The notes: generated by a model not told the origin, from the sequence alone. A DNA stretch of 64,000 bases from Symbiodinium sp. CCMP2592 (GCA_905221615.1 CAJNDT010003458.1:186001-250000); one strand, 5' to 3'; positions 1 to 11,674 are shown, counted from the first letter of the stretch. Made by a program: numbers and translations.

Positions 1-70
1 GCAACTCAGGATCCTGCGAAGGGCATGAACCGCTTGGTGACTCCAAACAACACCGTGGCCGTTCTCCAGC
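1..70 (+). CDS. Exon, ectodomain gene (5' partial)
   Basis: Open from the window edge, reading DPAKGMNRLVTPNNTVAVLQ, ending with one extra base before a GT donor at 71. Phase 1 out matches the next exon. An acceptor AG|G at 9 is an alternative start. Confidence 0.55.
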
Positions 71-3000
71 GTCTGGGTTTTGTTTTGATGGGCTTCGCTC
101 AAGTTAAGGCAGTGTACACATAAATAAATACACTATAAGATTAGATTGGATTAGCTTTTTTGATTGTGTATATATATATATATATAGTGTTTATGTATAT
201 ATAGACACATGACCTGCATTAGATGAGATTAGACTGGGTTTTATTACTGTGTGTTATCATGAGTCATCTTACCTAGTCTTATATTGCAAGAGGTTGTCGT
301 ATGTTATCAGATTACCTTTCTGTTGCATCTTATACCTTGTCCTACAGGATACTCTACAGTATTGTACTATGCCATACTATACTGCACTATACTATATTAT
401 ACTAGACTACACTACACTATACTATACTATACTATACTATACTGTGCTACGTGATATCATTCTCTATCATGATACATCATATCATATTGTATCATAGCAT
501 AATAATGTATTTCAGCATTGCGGATGAATGTATTCATTGATAGTTAGTTCATATGAGGTCTTGCTTGTGTTAGCTGAAAGCAACCTTCCGTGGCAAGATC
601 TCCGTGGCAAGATCAGAGCCAAGGCTTGAACTCTGTGGCTCTCGGGTCACCTTCAACGACACGGATCCCGATGCTGCCGTAGAAGTGAGGTCTGGGAGTG
701 GGTTCCTTTTCAAGGGACACTACAGCGGTTTCGGGTTCAGCGTTCCCTCAAAGGGATACTAGAAGAGTTTAGGGTTTAGGGTGCAAGGCTCAGGGATTAG
801 AGTTTGCCTTCGTCTTTTGGGGGGTGTTTGGTCCTTCATTGTTCGGGCTAAATGCTGGCATGTTTGATATGGGGTTGGACGTAGTGCTAATTAGCAAATG
901 GGCGTTCCTCAAAGATTTCGTGGGTCATCACTCTGCAATATGCCTCAAAACCCGTTCGATTTATGACACCCAACATGATTTTCAACTTCCCACACCAAGG
1001 TGCGAATCGCCTAACTGAATCGCCGGAAGCCCCAAAACCTTCAGCGGATCCCAGGTCTTTTGTCTTTGAACAGGGGGTTGTAGCAACGCTCTGTAGAACC
1101 CTGGAAACCCTAAACCCTAAACCCTAAGGGTTCTACAAGGGTTACTTTTAAGGGTTCGAAACCAGTTGTTGTTGTGGCTTTTTATGGGGTTCAGCCCCGA
1201 CCCCCCGGCCAGAAGCCTGAGACTCTGAGCCAAAATAGCTTCAATGGGAGACTCTGCGCCCAAAACCCTAAATCTGAGCCCGTAGCTCCGAAACCGTGAA
1301 ACCCTGAACCCCAAAATCCTAAACCGCAAGCTCTATATCTCAATCCTGGCGGGGGCCTTCTGCCTTTGTCAAGGATCCCTTATTGTCATTCATCCGCAAA
1401 ATAACTTAAGGACCATTCCTTTCTTGGGGGGTTTTGGCGTCTGCATTTCGTCGGTTTGTTCCGTACTTCAGGAACCCTAAGCCGTAAACACCGAAAGCCC
1501 CCAAATCCAAAGCCCCCTAAACCTCAGACCCTGAAACGCAATCCAAAAGCTCCGAAACTAAACCCTCGGTCCTAAACCGCAGACCCTAAGCCCTAAATCC
1601 TAAACCTCAAATCCTCATCTCCAGTGCCAAACTGCTAGAGCAAAACCACTAAACCCTAACCCCTAGACCCCCAGACCCCCAGACCCTAAACCCATAAACT
1701 ATTAAGACCGAAGCCCTAAACCCTTAAACCTAAGACTACGAAACTGCGAACCCAACAGTCTCTGGGTGGCAGGGACATCGACCTTCCAGCGAAGCCGCCG
1801 CCGGTGTGGGGCTACTGGCTGGACGTGGCCTGCGCAAGGCTTCGTCTGATTTGTTCGGTTTAGGCTTAAGGGTATTTTGGGCTTAGGGTTAAGGGTGTGG
1901 GGTGTAGGGTTTAGGGTTTAGGGTGTAGGGTTTAGGGAATTTCATATTCATTGTTAGTGTCGTTCCAATATACAGCTACGGCGGTGTTCTTATTCCTTAG
2001 CCTCATGAAGTGGTTCTAAGCCCCAAGCGCTAACCAAAACCCCAAACCCGACACACTCAACTTCAAACCCCGAACTCCAAACCCTAAACCTGAAACCCTA
2101 CAGTAGAGAAAGCCCGCTCCACGGAGCTTCCTACGCTTGGATAGTGCAGAGCCACGGTTTAGGGTCTAGGGTCTATAGCTTTCAAAAAACAAAGCCTACT
2201 GCAGGGTTGCAGGATGAAGCTGACGAGTCAGAGACAAGGGCAGTGCAGCCCCGTGCAAGTTTTGGTTTTGGCGTTTTTTTTGGGGGGCTGTGAGCGTTGC
2301 CCTATTCCGGGAGTCCAAAGACTTCTAATGTGAGGAAGGGTCTTTATGCGCCTTCTCAGGAAGGGGTTATCAGGAAGTCGAGGACGGCTACACAGAGGGC
2401 TGCCTACGTTTAGGATTTAATTCTTCGCATTGGGATTAATTTGCAGAGTCCCTGTGTTACTTGGCATGGCAGTTTTTTGGATACTCTAGCATGGCAATAG
2501 GGGCTTGGTCTGTCAGCGTTTGTTACACCCAAAACCCTAAACCCTAAATCCCTAAACCCCTCAAACCCCTAAACCCTAAACCCCAAAATCCTAAGCCGTA
2601 AATCCTAAACTCTAAACCCGACTAAACCCTAAACCCTAAACCGTTAGCAACAAGCATCCCAGCGTCGCCAGGTGGTCTCCTCATGACCAAAGCTGGGTCT
2701 TTGATGGTGTCGAAGTGAAGCAGCCTGCGCCAGGGTTGCATCTTTAGGCACGCTTTGAGTTAAGGGCTCAGGGTTTAGGGTTTAGGCTCCTAAATCCTAA
2801 ACCCTAAACCCTAAGCCCTCTACCCTAAGCCCTAAACCCTAAACCCACTTAGGGATCTTTCGGCTCGATTTGAGTCCAGGATGTCAGGATCTAAGCAGTT
2901 TCTGTTTCTTGGGAAGTCCTGGTCCTGTGCTCTAAGACTCGAAGCCCCAGAAGCCAATTCACCAAACCCTACACTCGCTCTCTCTCTGAATCTCTCTCTC

Positions 3001-6000
3001 TCTCTCTCTCTCTCTCGAGAGAGAATGACTAGTAGGAGCATTTGTTTATAGCCCCTGCACATTTAAACTATGATACGCCATTAACCCTCATTCTAATTAT
3101 CAAAGGCCCATATCTCTGCCCCACGCCCTAAATCTGGATTGTCGGTTTGAGGCGTACCGTAGGCTGGGACTCAGTTTCAGTGGTTTACAGATGTTGAAGA
3201 GGCCTTGTAGTGCTTCCCAAACCGCAAACCCTAAGCCCGTTCATGGTTTCGGGGCTCTCCAGATTGGGGCTGATAGTTGAGGCCGAGCTTGCTTTTCGAC
3301 ATGCCCCTTGGGATCCCTTACTGGGATCCCGTAAACAGATTCCTTCAAGGAACCCCGGAAAGGAACGCTGAAATGATCCCCAAAGGGATCTTAGTGGTGG
3401 AGCGTCGGAGCTTCAAAGATGCGTCAGTGATTATAGTATCCTTAAGGGAGGGGGGTCCAAGGGGGTATATAGCCTAGTGATCCCTAATTCTCCCTAGTAC
3501 TCCCTAAGGTTCCCTTACAGTCCCCTAAGGATTCCTTATACCCTCCCCCCTTGAACCACCCTCCCTTAAGGATCCTATAAAGTGAGTCCTTAAAGGAGCC
3601 AAAGGCTCCTTGATTTAGGACCTGTGTGTCCCCCTGTCGAGTCTCAGATCCGAAACTCTTTGCCCGCAGGATCCTCATTATAAGGACCCCTAAATAAGGT
3701 ACCCCTATTTTCGGAAACTCCTGGGCATGTAAGCCAGCCCAATACCCAACCTTTATACTTTTTGGGTTTTTATAGTTGAGTAGGAATCAGAAAGTTTAAC
3801 ATTCTTTCTTTTCTGTGGTTTATTGGGAGAGTGAGGAAACTCTTAAGCCAGGACTGCTTGGACCTTACTTGGAACGAAAATGCACCGAAACCCGATTTTC
3901 ATGATTTATAACCCGATTGAACGGAAAATTTTCTGAAGTGTCCCAGGTGTACAACGATGACGTCAGGGTCACATGCAGGGCCTTCTACGGCGGCGCTGCC
4001 TACGCTGCAGTTTGGCTACCCGTCGAGGTGACCACCTCCACGACAACGCTGGAATGGACGTACCCGGCATATACAACGCTCCTCGTCTTAAACTCTAAAC
4101 CCCGGGCGGACTTGGTGTTAACCTGAATGATCGCACAACCCTGCCACATAGCGTGAGCCCAGCAGCAGAAAGGAAGGATTCGTTGCACCCCTTTTTCCCT
4201 GAACCCTAAACCCTAAAAGCAACCCCTGAACTCGAAACCTTCTCCTGCGTCAGGGATCTCCAGAGACGGTCGCAGGTATAGTAAAACCTATCCGTTGGGG
4301 GTTGCTTAAGGTTTGGGATAAGGGGTCCCTCGAAGGGATCTATAATGATCTATATGGTATTTTTGAAGGGGATCTATATGGGTTTAGGATTCGGGGTTTG
4401 GGGTTCAGGGGTTGAGAGTGTAGAGTACAAGGATTAATAATTTTGTGGGATCAACTCCCCACACAAACCCTCGGAGAAACATCCCGGGTTCTATATCAAA
4501 GGGGTCAGGGCCGAGGAGTTTCGAGTGTAGGGGTCTTCTGATTTTGGGTTTAGGAATGAGGGTATACCTGGGATTGTTGGGCACCAATATCCCCTAATTG
4601 AGGAATATACCTCAAAGTATGGTAGGATCACTAGTATGATTTAAGGTATAGTCCTGAATTAAGGGATGTTGAAGTCCCCTAAACCCTGAACCTTAAAGAT
4701 CCCTTAAAGGAACCCTCGGTATTTCTTGAGGGATATTGGAGTCTCTGGGTTCACGAAACTTGTAGTCCGGACTTGTAGGAACCCTAAACCCTAAAGCCTA
4801 AACTGTGGAATGAGCATGTTTGGTGCCCATGGTGCTTTCAGGTTTAGCGGTTTGCGGTTTAGGGTTTAGGGTTTAAGGGTTTAGGGTTTCCGATTTAAGT
4901 GTTAAGGGTTTAGGGGTTGAGGATTTAACGGTTTAGGATACAGCCCTCAGAAGATGGTTGTTTTTCCAGCTCCTCCATGCAGAAGCCGTGGGCCATCCCC
5001 AGGCTTAGGGTTCAGGGTTTAGGGGCAGGAGCCGAAGCCCAGACGTCTTAAGGCCAAGCTGATCCAACATCTGTGCCCCTAGCTCTAAATCCTAAACCCA
5101 GATCTTAAATCTTGGAGGAACTTCCAGAAAACCTGGAGAAGTCATTGTCCAGATGCCTGTAAGGCCAGGGAGTGAATCCAAGCACGAAAGATCGTAAAAC
5201 CAGTTTCCAATTTGAAGCCCTGGTTGACGGAGCGTACCACGATTGGGGTTTTGGAGTTTATCTTGGCGATCCGGGGTGTGACGGTTTGACGGGAGCTGTG
5301 CCTAGGACAGAAGGCGGCTTTTTGCACTAGGGTAGTTCTCTGTATTATGTCCCGTTTAGGGTAATTACTGTGTATACGGCTGCCGTATTAGTTCGGTGAC
5401 TGAAGAATGGGACCCCAGTTGAGAGAACTACCCATTAGGCTGCATGGTCTTTGGAGCTTTGGATTCAGGGTTTGAGGGTCTCGGGTTCAGGGCTTTGCAG
5501 TTTTGAGTGTGGGGGTGTTAGATTTTTCGGTGAACTGTGGCACTGGATCAGTAGCTGAAACCTGGTTTCTAGCTGCCAGGGAGCCCGTGACCTAAACCCA
5601 AGCCCCTGGAACCCTAACCCCAAAGCCTACACCCAAACCCGCAAACCTGAAACGCCAAACACCCAAGTCTTAAAGCCCCCCCCCAGCCGCGAAGTCCACG
5701 TCCTGAACCGACTGAGGTTCTTCGTGCCGAGCCTGCCTCCGGTCTACGTGGTCTCCTGCAACGAGACGCTCCTGCCTGACCCTCCTGCAGGTAACCTCCG
5801 GGTTCAGGGTTTAGGGTTTCCAGAAGTCGTTGATGTTGCTTAGAGCTAGGGTTTTAGGCTGTCGGTTTTAGGGCTTAGATTCTGGACTGGAGGTAGGGTT
5901 TCTCGAAGGTCTTAGGCTTGGGGGTGGTATGTGTTGGCGGATCCCGAGTCTGGGTTCTGCAAGTAACCTTGGCCTTCTTTGGGGCTTACAGAACCCAGGG

Positions 6001-9000
6001 AATACAGGGACTATGATCTCTTCAGGGCCTAAACTTAAACCAAGGTGCGGTTCCCGGTGCCAAACCTCGCAAGCCCAATTCGAGAGCCCAGAGCCTTGAA
6101 GCCAAAGCCCTAATTTTTGTTGTAGCACGACTACCGAAAGCCTAAAACCCGCAAACCCACCAGTAAAATCCTGCCTCATACGTGTTCTGCTATTCCCGAG
6201 GTTCTCCCCCTATAAACCCTATAGGCAATCCCATAGAAACAGTATAGGTTTTTGGATCCTGTAGACAGTTGCTGTACGAAACCAGAAAGCTTCCATAAGC
6301 GACTACGGCAAAACGCCGACCTCCAGCCCCGGAAGAGTTTAGGGTTTAGGGACCCCGAGCCCTGAACCCCAAACCCTGTACCCTGTAACCCTTAACCTCC
6401 TGGCCCACCTACTAGTAAAGCAGGAGTTCAAACAAGGCTTATATACCCTAAATCCTGACCCTGAACCCTAAACCCTAAACACTTAAAGCCCAAACCCTAA
6501 ACCCTACAACCCCCCAAAAAAAATCACTAAACCTGAAGCCCCAAACCCCAAAGCCAGAGCCCTAAGCCTCCAAACCGCAGGCACCTGGGACTGCACCAAG
6601 CCCGGCGAGGGCCAGGAATGTAGGGCTCCCTGCTTCGGCTTCCCGACGCTGGGGCATGTTTGTTTGTCTAGGTGGCAATTTGGGAAACTTTTTAATTTCC
6701 CTTATGGTTCCTATAGAGGTACCTATTCATAAATACTTTTCAGAGCCCCAAAACTACAACCCAGTTGTTTGTTTTTATCCATTTTGGTTCAGAGAATGAA
6801 CGAATACATGGCATGTTTGAACTTGTATGTCTTTGTTAGTCTGTTTTGTTTCAGGTTTCAGTCATATTTTGCTTGGTTAGTGCTTTTGAGAGGTTGAGGG
6901 GCTTTGGGATGAAAGGGTTCAGGATTTAGGCTTCAGGGCTTTGGGGGTTTAAGGGGTGAGGTCGGTCTCGCAAACCTCAGACAAACCCTCGAACTTGCAC
7001 CAAAAACCCTCAACGTCTAAGCCCCAAACCCCTGAACGGCCTGAGCCCTAAGCCGTAGACCCCGAGGCCAAGGCTCTGAACCCAAAGCCCTAAACCTCAA
7101 CACCCGAAACCCTAAGGCACCTGAACTCTGCATGTAGGAACCTGATTAAGAACCCCCGGGCCTATAACCCCCAAAATAGTAGGATTCATATGAGGAACCC
7201 TGGTAAAAGCCCCCCGGGGTTTCTTAATCAGGTTCCTACATTATTATAGTACCCTCATAGATCCCTTATAGTAACCCTTATAGACCATTTTAAAGGAACC
7301 CTAAAAGAAGGCCCAAGGTTCCTGCATTAAGCTCTTGAGCTGCTCTGACCCCAGGAACAACATCTTCAGCATGACCTGCCTGAAGGGAGCCGACTCTTTG
7401 GAATGGTTTACCACGAACTTCTGCCCGGTGCCTGGGCTCGGGTTGAGGGATTTATTTCAAGTTGCCATAACAGGGATCTATAATAAATCATATGGTTCCC
7501 TTATTATGGTAACTTATATGAAATCCTGTGACAAGAACCCAGGTGTTTACCACCACCACCAGCTACGAAGAAGTGAGGAATCCTGCGGATGAGGCAGTCA
7601 CTGGGGGCCTGCTCATCTTCGTCTGGGTCGTCCTCGCGACTTGCCGTGGGTAATGCCTGAACTCGAATCCGCAATTCCTAGATCCTGCAACCAGTGATAA
7701 CCCTTAATCCTTCTGCCTAAACCCTTAATCCTGAACCACAAACCCTGCACCCAGGAATTTGCACTGAATCCTTAACGCCTAAACCCCTAAACCCTAAACC
7801 CTAAGCCTCTGAACCCTCAACCCCAAACCCCTAAACCCCTAAACCCTTAAACCCTAAAGCCCGAAGTCGTAAAGAAAAACCCTCAGCCCCGGAGGCCTCT
7901 GAGTCGAATGCCCCAGAGCTTTCAGAGAGTCCAGGGTTTTGGTGTAAGGGTTTGGTTTTATGGGGTGTAGGGTTTGAGGTTTTAGGGTGTAGGGTTTTGA
8001 ATTTAGGGTTTTTTGTTTGGGGTGTTGGGCTTGTGCGGATTTTGTTTTTTTTGGGGTTCAGGGGGTCTTCAAAGGCAAGCAGCCCAGGTCACCTGTGGCG
8101 CTGGTGTTGCTGCGCTTGTGGCTTACGGGGGATACCGCTTCGCACAGAAGGAGCCTCTGGGCTGAGGGTTTTCAGGTTTACTTAGGGGTACTTAGAAATA
8201 ATTTTTATAATTTTTGCTAGGGTTCTAAGTTCAGTATAGCTAAGGGCCCCCACTTAGCAGGTTCAGGGTTTAGGGTTTAGGGTACCATACAGTAGTAATT
8301 GAATAATATTCATAATATAGATATAGTATGACCTTCATAGTAGCCTCATTATAGGCTATGGCTATTAACTGTATGGGGGCAGTACCCAAACTATGGGGCT
8401 CTAGGTTTGAGGGCTCCCTTATTCAAACCGACTGGTAGGAAGAAGGGCACCCTTACTAGGACTAGGTTCCTGACTAGTACCCCTTTGCCCTTTTGATTTT
8501 AGGGTGCCCTGATTCAAAACGAATAGTAGGAAAAGGGTACCCTTATTATAAAGGGCCTATATACTCAGGAACCTAGGGTTAGTCCTTAAGGTCCCATGAT
8601 TTGGGTATATACTTGGAGGGTCTGGGGACTTAGTAAGTAGGTAGTAAGTAGACTTATAAGTACCCAAAAAGGGACCTAATTGGGGTTATGGTACTTATAA
8701 GTCCCGAAAATAGCCAGTTGCTAAGTCCCCCGACCCTCCAAGTAGTCCCATGATTTGGGTATATATTAGAAGGGGCCCCCACCCTGTAATAGTGGTATAA
8801 TAGGAATATAATAGGGCCCCTAGTATAATCCTTATAGTCACTATTACAGGATGGGGGCAGCTTCTAAAGTATAAACCCTAAACCCCAAATAAGCCCCAGA
8901 CCCTAAACCGCAGCTCCAGAGTGCAGGACCCATATAACGGACAACATGCCTTCCTTGGTCGTACTTGGAGGGTCGGCGGACTTAGTAAGTAGGTAGTAAG

Positions 9001-10783
9001 TAGACTTATAAGTACCCTAAAAGGGACCCTAATTGGGGTTATGGTACTTATAAGTCCCTAAAAAGAACCAGTTACTAAGTCCCCCGACCCTCCAAGTAGT
9101 TAACTTACCCCCCCAAGTTCTGAGCTCCAAGCCTCCTGTGCTCATATATGGGAGTTTCCGAAAAGTAGGGGTACCGCATTTTGGGGTCCTTATAATACAG
9201 GTCCTACTATTTAGGGTTCTATATTAGGGTCCGCTATGTTCGGAAACTCCCATATTTCCGCAGCAAACAGTGTCATCTTTAATCCAAGAGGCCTTGTTTT
9301 CAAGGCACGGGTGTGACATCTAGCGTGGAAACATACGTAAAATCTGCGCTATGGACTGCATGTGGTTTGATGCCTGGGCTTTGTACAAGGACCCCTAAGA
9401 AAGGGCCATCCTAACTGTCGGACGAGATCCAAAACTCGAAGCCCCAAACCCTAATCTGCGGACCTTCCATTGCGGCTACGGTTGATGATAAAAAACCTGC
9501 ATGACCCATAATAAGGAATATACCATAATCCCCGTAGTTTAGGGTCCTTAAGGTAATGCAGGATTTAGATCATCAACCCTAAACCCTAACCCCCCTATAG
9601 ATCCCTTAAAGGAGCCCCTTAAAGGTACCCTTATAGATCCCTTTAAAGGAACCCTCAACCGTATGAGCCAGGAGCAGAGGCGTCGCTCCCATGTGTCGCA
9701 TGTCGTCTTCCCAGATGACGAGGTAGAGGAGAGGTTGCTCAGGGTTTTGGGGCTACGGGGATTCGGGGGTTTGGGGCGTTTAGGGGGTTGTAGCGTGCTT
9801 AAGGTTTGAGGGAGGGGCCGGGGAGTGAGGTATGTAGTTCAGTACTTCGTCGCTGAGCTTTCAGGTTTAAGGTCCCCCCGTGGGAGTTTGGAAGAGTGCT
9901 CAAAGCCTGGGCTACGATGTCTGCGGTGGAACATACCGACTGAGCGCAAGCGAAGGGGAAAGCGAAGGGGAAAAGGACTTGGGCTTCACGCTAGGCAGAG
10001 AATAACGGTTTAGGGTTTTAGGGTAACCGAGAAGCTGAAAGTAGATGCTCTTTCAAGCCAGACTCCCCGCAAAGAAAGCTTGAATCGCAGACCTTCAGCT
10101 GAGCCGGAATGCCCCCAGCTTTCCAACGCGAGGAGCCCTGGTTCCAAGGTTCCCACGAACCTTAGATCCATTATCTTCGTAGCTGAGTGGATACACTGTA
10201 CTCTTTTCGGGATTTTACCACCCACTATAAAACTGAAAGTGTGCACTTTTTGGGGCTTATGAACTCAGCAACTAAGTTATCGAACCTTCATAGAGCCCTT
10301 ACTTGGAGGGTCAGGGTACTTAGTAAATAGGTAGTAAGTAGACTTATAAGTACCCTGAAAGGCACCCTATTTGGGGTTATGGTACTTATAAGTCCCTAAA
10401 ATAACCAGTTACTAAGTCCCCCGACCCTCCAAGTATGAATCCCTCCCGGAACCCCGTAAAGACCAGGCAAGAAACCCTGAAACTCTCCACGGAAACCCAT
10501 GGAAACCCCAAGATCAACGCTAGGCCCTACCTGTACCCTAACGAACCTACCTTTTTAGGCCCCCCCCTAATATGATTTCTTTACATATCTTTAAAACGAT
10601 AGGTCACGTGGGGTTAAGGTAATGCTAACATCATACGGAAACCCATGAAACCCCAAGATCAACGCCAGGCCCTAATTATAACATCAGGAGAACCCCGTGG
10701 ATCCCCGGTTTATGGACTGGGCGAAGCAGTGGGCGGAGCGCCCGGCGGTGGCGGAAAGCGCAGTGCTGGAGATGAAACACCAG
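1..10783 (+). CDS. Unrecognised single-pass membrane protein gene, 13 phased exons (left end cut by window)
   Basis: I do not recognise the family. Exons read 1-70, 581-689, 1773-1838, 2672-2714, 3947-4077, 5717-5790, 6581-6647, 7355-7427, 7543-7635, 8088-8141, 9672-9722, 10688-10783; phases agree at every junction. The first part is an ectodomain with many Cys, Trp, Tyr and Pro and runs such as DIDLPAKPPPVWGYWLDVAC. The 7543 and 8088 exons give one hydrophobic stretch (GGLLIFVWVVL then VTCGAGVAALVAYGG), followed by basic EQRRRSH: an outside-in type I layout (inference). The tail is acidic/amphipathic. Six of twelve donors are GC, six GT. No start codon is in the window. The chain may continue to 17.1 kb. 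Confidence rests on phase agreement and composition only. Confidence 0.6.
71..580 (+). other. Intron with AT-rich repeats
   Basis: Holds TA dinucleotides (about 170-186) and a run of TACTATAC-type pentamers/octamers (355-450). The 82-codon open frame here is a by-product of that run. Confidence 0.5.
581..689 (+). CDS. Exon, ectodomain gene
   Basis: After AAAG at 577-580 the frame reads FRGKISV...RVTFNDTDPDAAVEVR. Donor GAG|GTCTGG; another donor at 685 (GTGAGG) is possible. A 14-bp tandem repeat (TCCGTGGCAAGATC, 588-615) is translated in two different frames. Confidence 0.6.
1773..1838 (+). CDS. Exon, ectodomain gene
   Basis: Reads DIDLPAKPPPVWGYWLDVAC then A. Acceptor GGCAG|G, donor CAAG|GCTTCG (GC type). 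Preceded by CCCTAAA-rich and followed by TTTAGGG-rich sequence. Confidence 0.65.
1858..1938 (+). repeat. TTTAGGG-type block after exon
   Basis: Degenerate TTTAGGG units begin 20 bp after the exon ending 1,838. Confidence 0.8.
2525..2642 (-). repeat. CCCTAAA-type block before exon
   Basis: About 15 degenerate CCCTAAA units ending 30 bp before the exon at 2,672. Confidence 0.8.
2672..2714 (+). CDS. Exon, ectodomain gene
   Basis: Reads WSPHDQSWVFDGVE between acceptor GCCAG|G and donor GAA|GTGAAG. Phase 2 in, phase 0 out, as its neighbours require. Confidence 0.6.
2986..3016. repeat. TC dinucleotide repeat
   Basis: About 15 TC units. Confidence 0.9.
3451..3575 (-). mobile_element. Palindromic family U, copy 1
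   Basis: GGAGGGGGGTCCAAGGGGG ... CCTTAAGGATCCTATAA with CCCTAAGG-type interior. Confidence 0.65.
3772..3834 (+). repeat. Dispersed repeat P, copy 1
   Basis: GAGTAGGAATCAGAAAGTTT ... TGTGGTTTATTGGGAGAGT. Confidence 0.75.
3947..4077 (+). CDS. Exon, ectodomain gene
   Basis: Largest exon of this gene: VYNDDVRVTCRAFYGGAAYA, then Val/Thr-rich beta-type sequence to WTYPAYT. Acceptor CCCAG|G; donor AAC|GCTCCT (GC type) gives phase 2, matching the next exon. The frame stays open past this donor. Confidence 0.65.
4581..4676 (+). mobile_element. MITE family E, diverged
   Basis: CCAATATCCCCTAATTGAGG...TGAATTAAGGGATGTTG. Confidence 0.65.
5717..5790 (+). CDS. Exon, ectodomain gene
   Basis: Reads FFVPSLPPVYVVSCNETLLP then DPPA. 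Acceptor CTGAG|G, donor GCAG|GTAACC. Carries one Cys and a possible N-glycosylation site (NET). Confidence 0.65.
6581..6647 (+). CDS. Exon, ectodomain gene
   Basis: Reads TWDCTKPGEGQECRAPCFGF, with three Cys. Acceptor CGCAG|G, donor GAC|GCTGGG (GC type). Preceded by more than 100 bp of CCCTAAA-like repeats. Confidence 0.65.
6668..6766 (+). repeat. Short dispersed repeat L, copy 1
   Basis: About 99 bp beginning CTAGGTGGCAATTTGGG and ending ACAACCCAGTT; flanked by GTTTGT on both sides. No terminal inverted repeats. Confidence 0.82.
7133..7243 (+). mobile_element. MITE family J
   Basis: TGTAGGAACCTGATTAAGAA and inverse. Confidence 0.83.
7355..7427 (+). CDS. Exon, ectodomain gene
   Basis: Reads NNIFSMTCLKGADSLEWFTT then NFCP. 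Acceptor CCCAG|G, donor CCG|GTGCCT, phase 0 out. The following intron is only 115 bp and is largely one hairpin. Confidence 0.65.
7543..7635 (+). CDS. Exon, juxtamembrane and first half of membrane helix
   Basis: Reads VFTTTTSYEEVRNPADEAVT then GGLLIFVWVVL. Acceptor CCCAG|G, donor CTC|GCGACT (GC). A later GT donor near 7651 would give a different next frame. Confidence 0.65.
8088..8141 (+). CDS. Exon, second half of membrane helix
   Basis: Reads VTCGAGVAALVAYGGYRF in the phase set by the upstream exon. Acceptor CCCAG|G, donor TTC|GCACAG (GC). Two other frames are also open here, so the frame is an inference from phase and hydrophobicity. Confidence 0.55.
8282..8394 (+). mobile_element. MITE family F
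   Basis: Core TTGAATAATATTCATAATAT; right end GGGGGCAGTACC. Confidence 0.78.
8439..8573. mobile_element. MITE family H
   Basis: AGTAGGAA.AAGGG.ACCCTTA appears twice around TACCCCTTTGCCC. Confidence 0.65.
8612..8742 (+). mobile_element. MITE family A (TA-flanked)
   Basis: Terminal inverted repeats CTTGGAGGGTC...GACCCTCCAAG; TA on each side; inner GTACTTATAAG repeats. Confidence 0.85.
8769..8871 (+). mobile_element. MITE family G
   Basis: GGGGCCCCCACCCTGTAATA and inverse. Confidence 0.8.
8964..9096 (+). mobile_element. MITE family A (TA-flanked)
   Basis: Full-length copy, about 133 bp, 220 bp after another copy; TA on both sides. Confidence 0.85.
9150..9251 (-). mobile_element. MITE family B
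   Basis: Terminal repeats GGGAGTTTCCGAAAA / TCGGAAACTCCC; ATAT on both sides. Confidence 0.82.
9479..9578 (+). mobile_element. Palindromic family K
   Basis: GGTTGATGATA ... TAGATCATCAACC termini. Confidence 0.8.
9672..9722 (+). CDS. Exon, cytoplasmic tail
   Basis: Reads EQRRRSHVSHVVFPDDE: a basic start, as expected just inside a membrane, then acidic. Acceptor GCCAG|G, donor GAG|GTAGAG. Confidence 0.55.
10172..10277 (+). mobile_element. Dispersed repeat O, copy 1
   Basis: CTTCGTAGCTGAGTGGATAC ... ATGAACTCAGCAACTA. Confidence 0.8.
10302..10433 (+). mobile_element. MITE family A (TA-flanked)
   Basis: Full-length copy with TA on both sides. Confidence 0.85.
10688..10783 (+). CDS. Exon, cytoplasmic tail
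   Basis: Reads ENPVDPRFMDWAKQWAERPA then VAESAVLEMKHQ. Acceptor ATCAG|G, donor CAG|GCGCTC (GC). Phase 0 at both ends. Followed by TTTAGGG repeats. Confidence 0.6.
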
Positions 10784-10866
10784 GCGCTCGGGGAGTTTTT
10801 TCCTTTAAGTCCAGGGTTTAGGGTTTAGGGAAGTATTGAGTTTAGGGTTTAGGGTAGGTTTGGGGA

Positions 10867-10974
10867 CCCAGAGAGCCCAAAACCCTTTAATTAAGGAATA
10901 TAACTGAAATTATCAGGGGATTCAGATTATGATGTAAGCTCTGTTCCTTAATTAAGGGGTATTGGGCTGTCTGG
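10867..10974 (+). mobile_element. MITE family E
   Basis: CCCAGAGAGCCC..TTAATTAAGG ends, inverted on the right. Confidence 0.82.
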
Positions 10975-11461
10975 GGAGGTGATTTTCGTTTAGGGAAGTA
11001 CTGAGTTTAGGGTTCAGGGTGTTTTCCATCAAGAATAGGCTGCCGGGGAGGTTTTTTCCTTGAAGTAAGTAATGGGTTTAGGGTTTAGGGGTTATTCCTT
11101 GAAGTCATGGGCTGCAAGAGTTTCTACAGGGTTCTAGGCGTGGTTTTGCACGGAGTTTCTTCTAGGTTTTGCCAGGGGGTTTGTTCTAGGGCGTCGTTCA
11201 TTGGTTTTGAACCGGTCTTCACTACAAGAAATGTACTTAAGTTTTGGGGTGTACGGTGTACGCTTAGATAGTGAACAGGGGAACTTGAAACTTTTTGGCC
11301 TTGTATATTTGCTCTATCTTAGAAAGTTTGAACTTGTTGGGGCCCGGTTGTTGATTTAATAACACCCTGAACCCTAAACCCTAAACCCTAAGCCCTAAAA
11401 GCCTAAACCCTAAACCCTAAAAGAGACTGTATCTAAATTTTGGGGTACGGTTCAGACGCAG

Positions 11462-11505
11462 GGCTTCAAAGTGTTCCAGCGTGCGGGGTTGAGGATTCCT
11501 CCTGG
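11462..11505 (+). CDS. Candidate exon, end uncertain
   Basis: After ACGCAG|G the frame reads GFKVFQRAGLRIPPG. It lies between a CCCTAAA block upstream and a TTTAGGG block downstream, like accepted exons. No clear donor was fixed. Confidence 0.35.
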
Positions 11506-11674
11506 TTCGGGGCTATGCCACAACCCCAAACGTTAAAGGACTTCTGGGTTTAGGGTTTAGGGTTTAGGGTTTAGGGGTTTAGGGCTCCTCCCCCCGTAAA
11601 TTTTTGAGAGAGGGAAACCAGGTAGGCCAAGATGAGAGGTTTGTCTCTATTATTCTGAAGCTTTTCTCAGACCT

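Noticed and set aside
249..497. 82-codon open frame rich in Tyr and Leu
   Set aside because: Made by TACTATAC-type repeats; no coding composition and no splice context.
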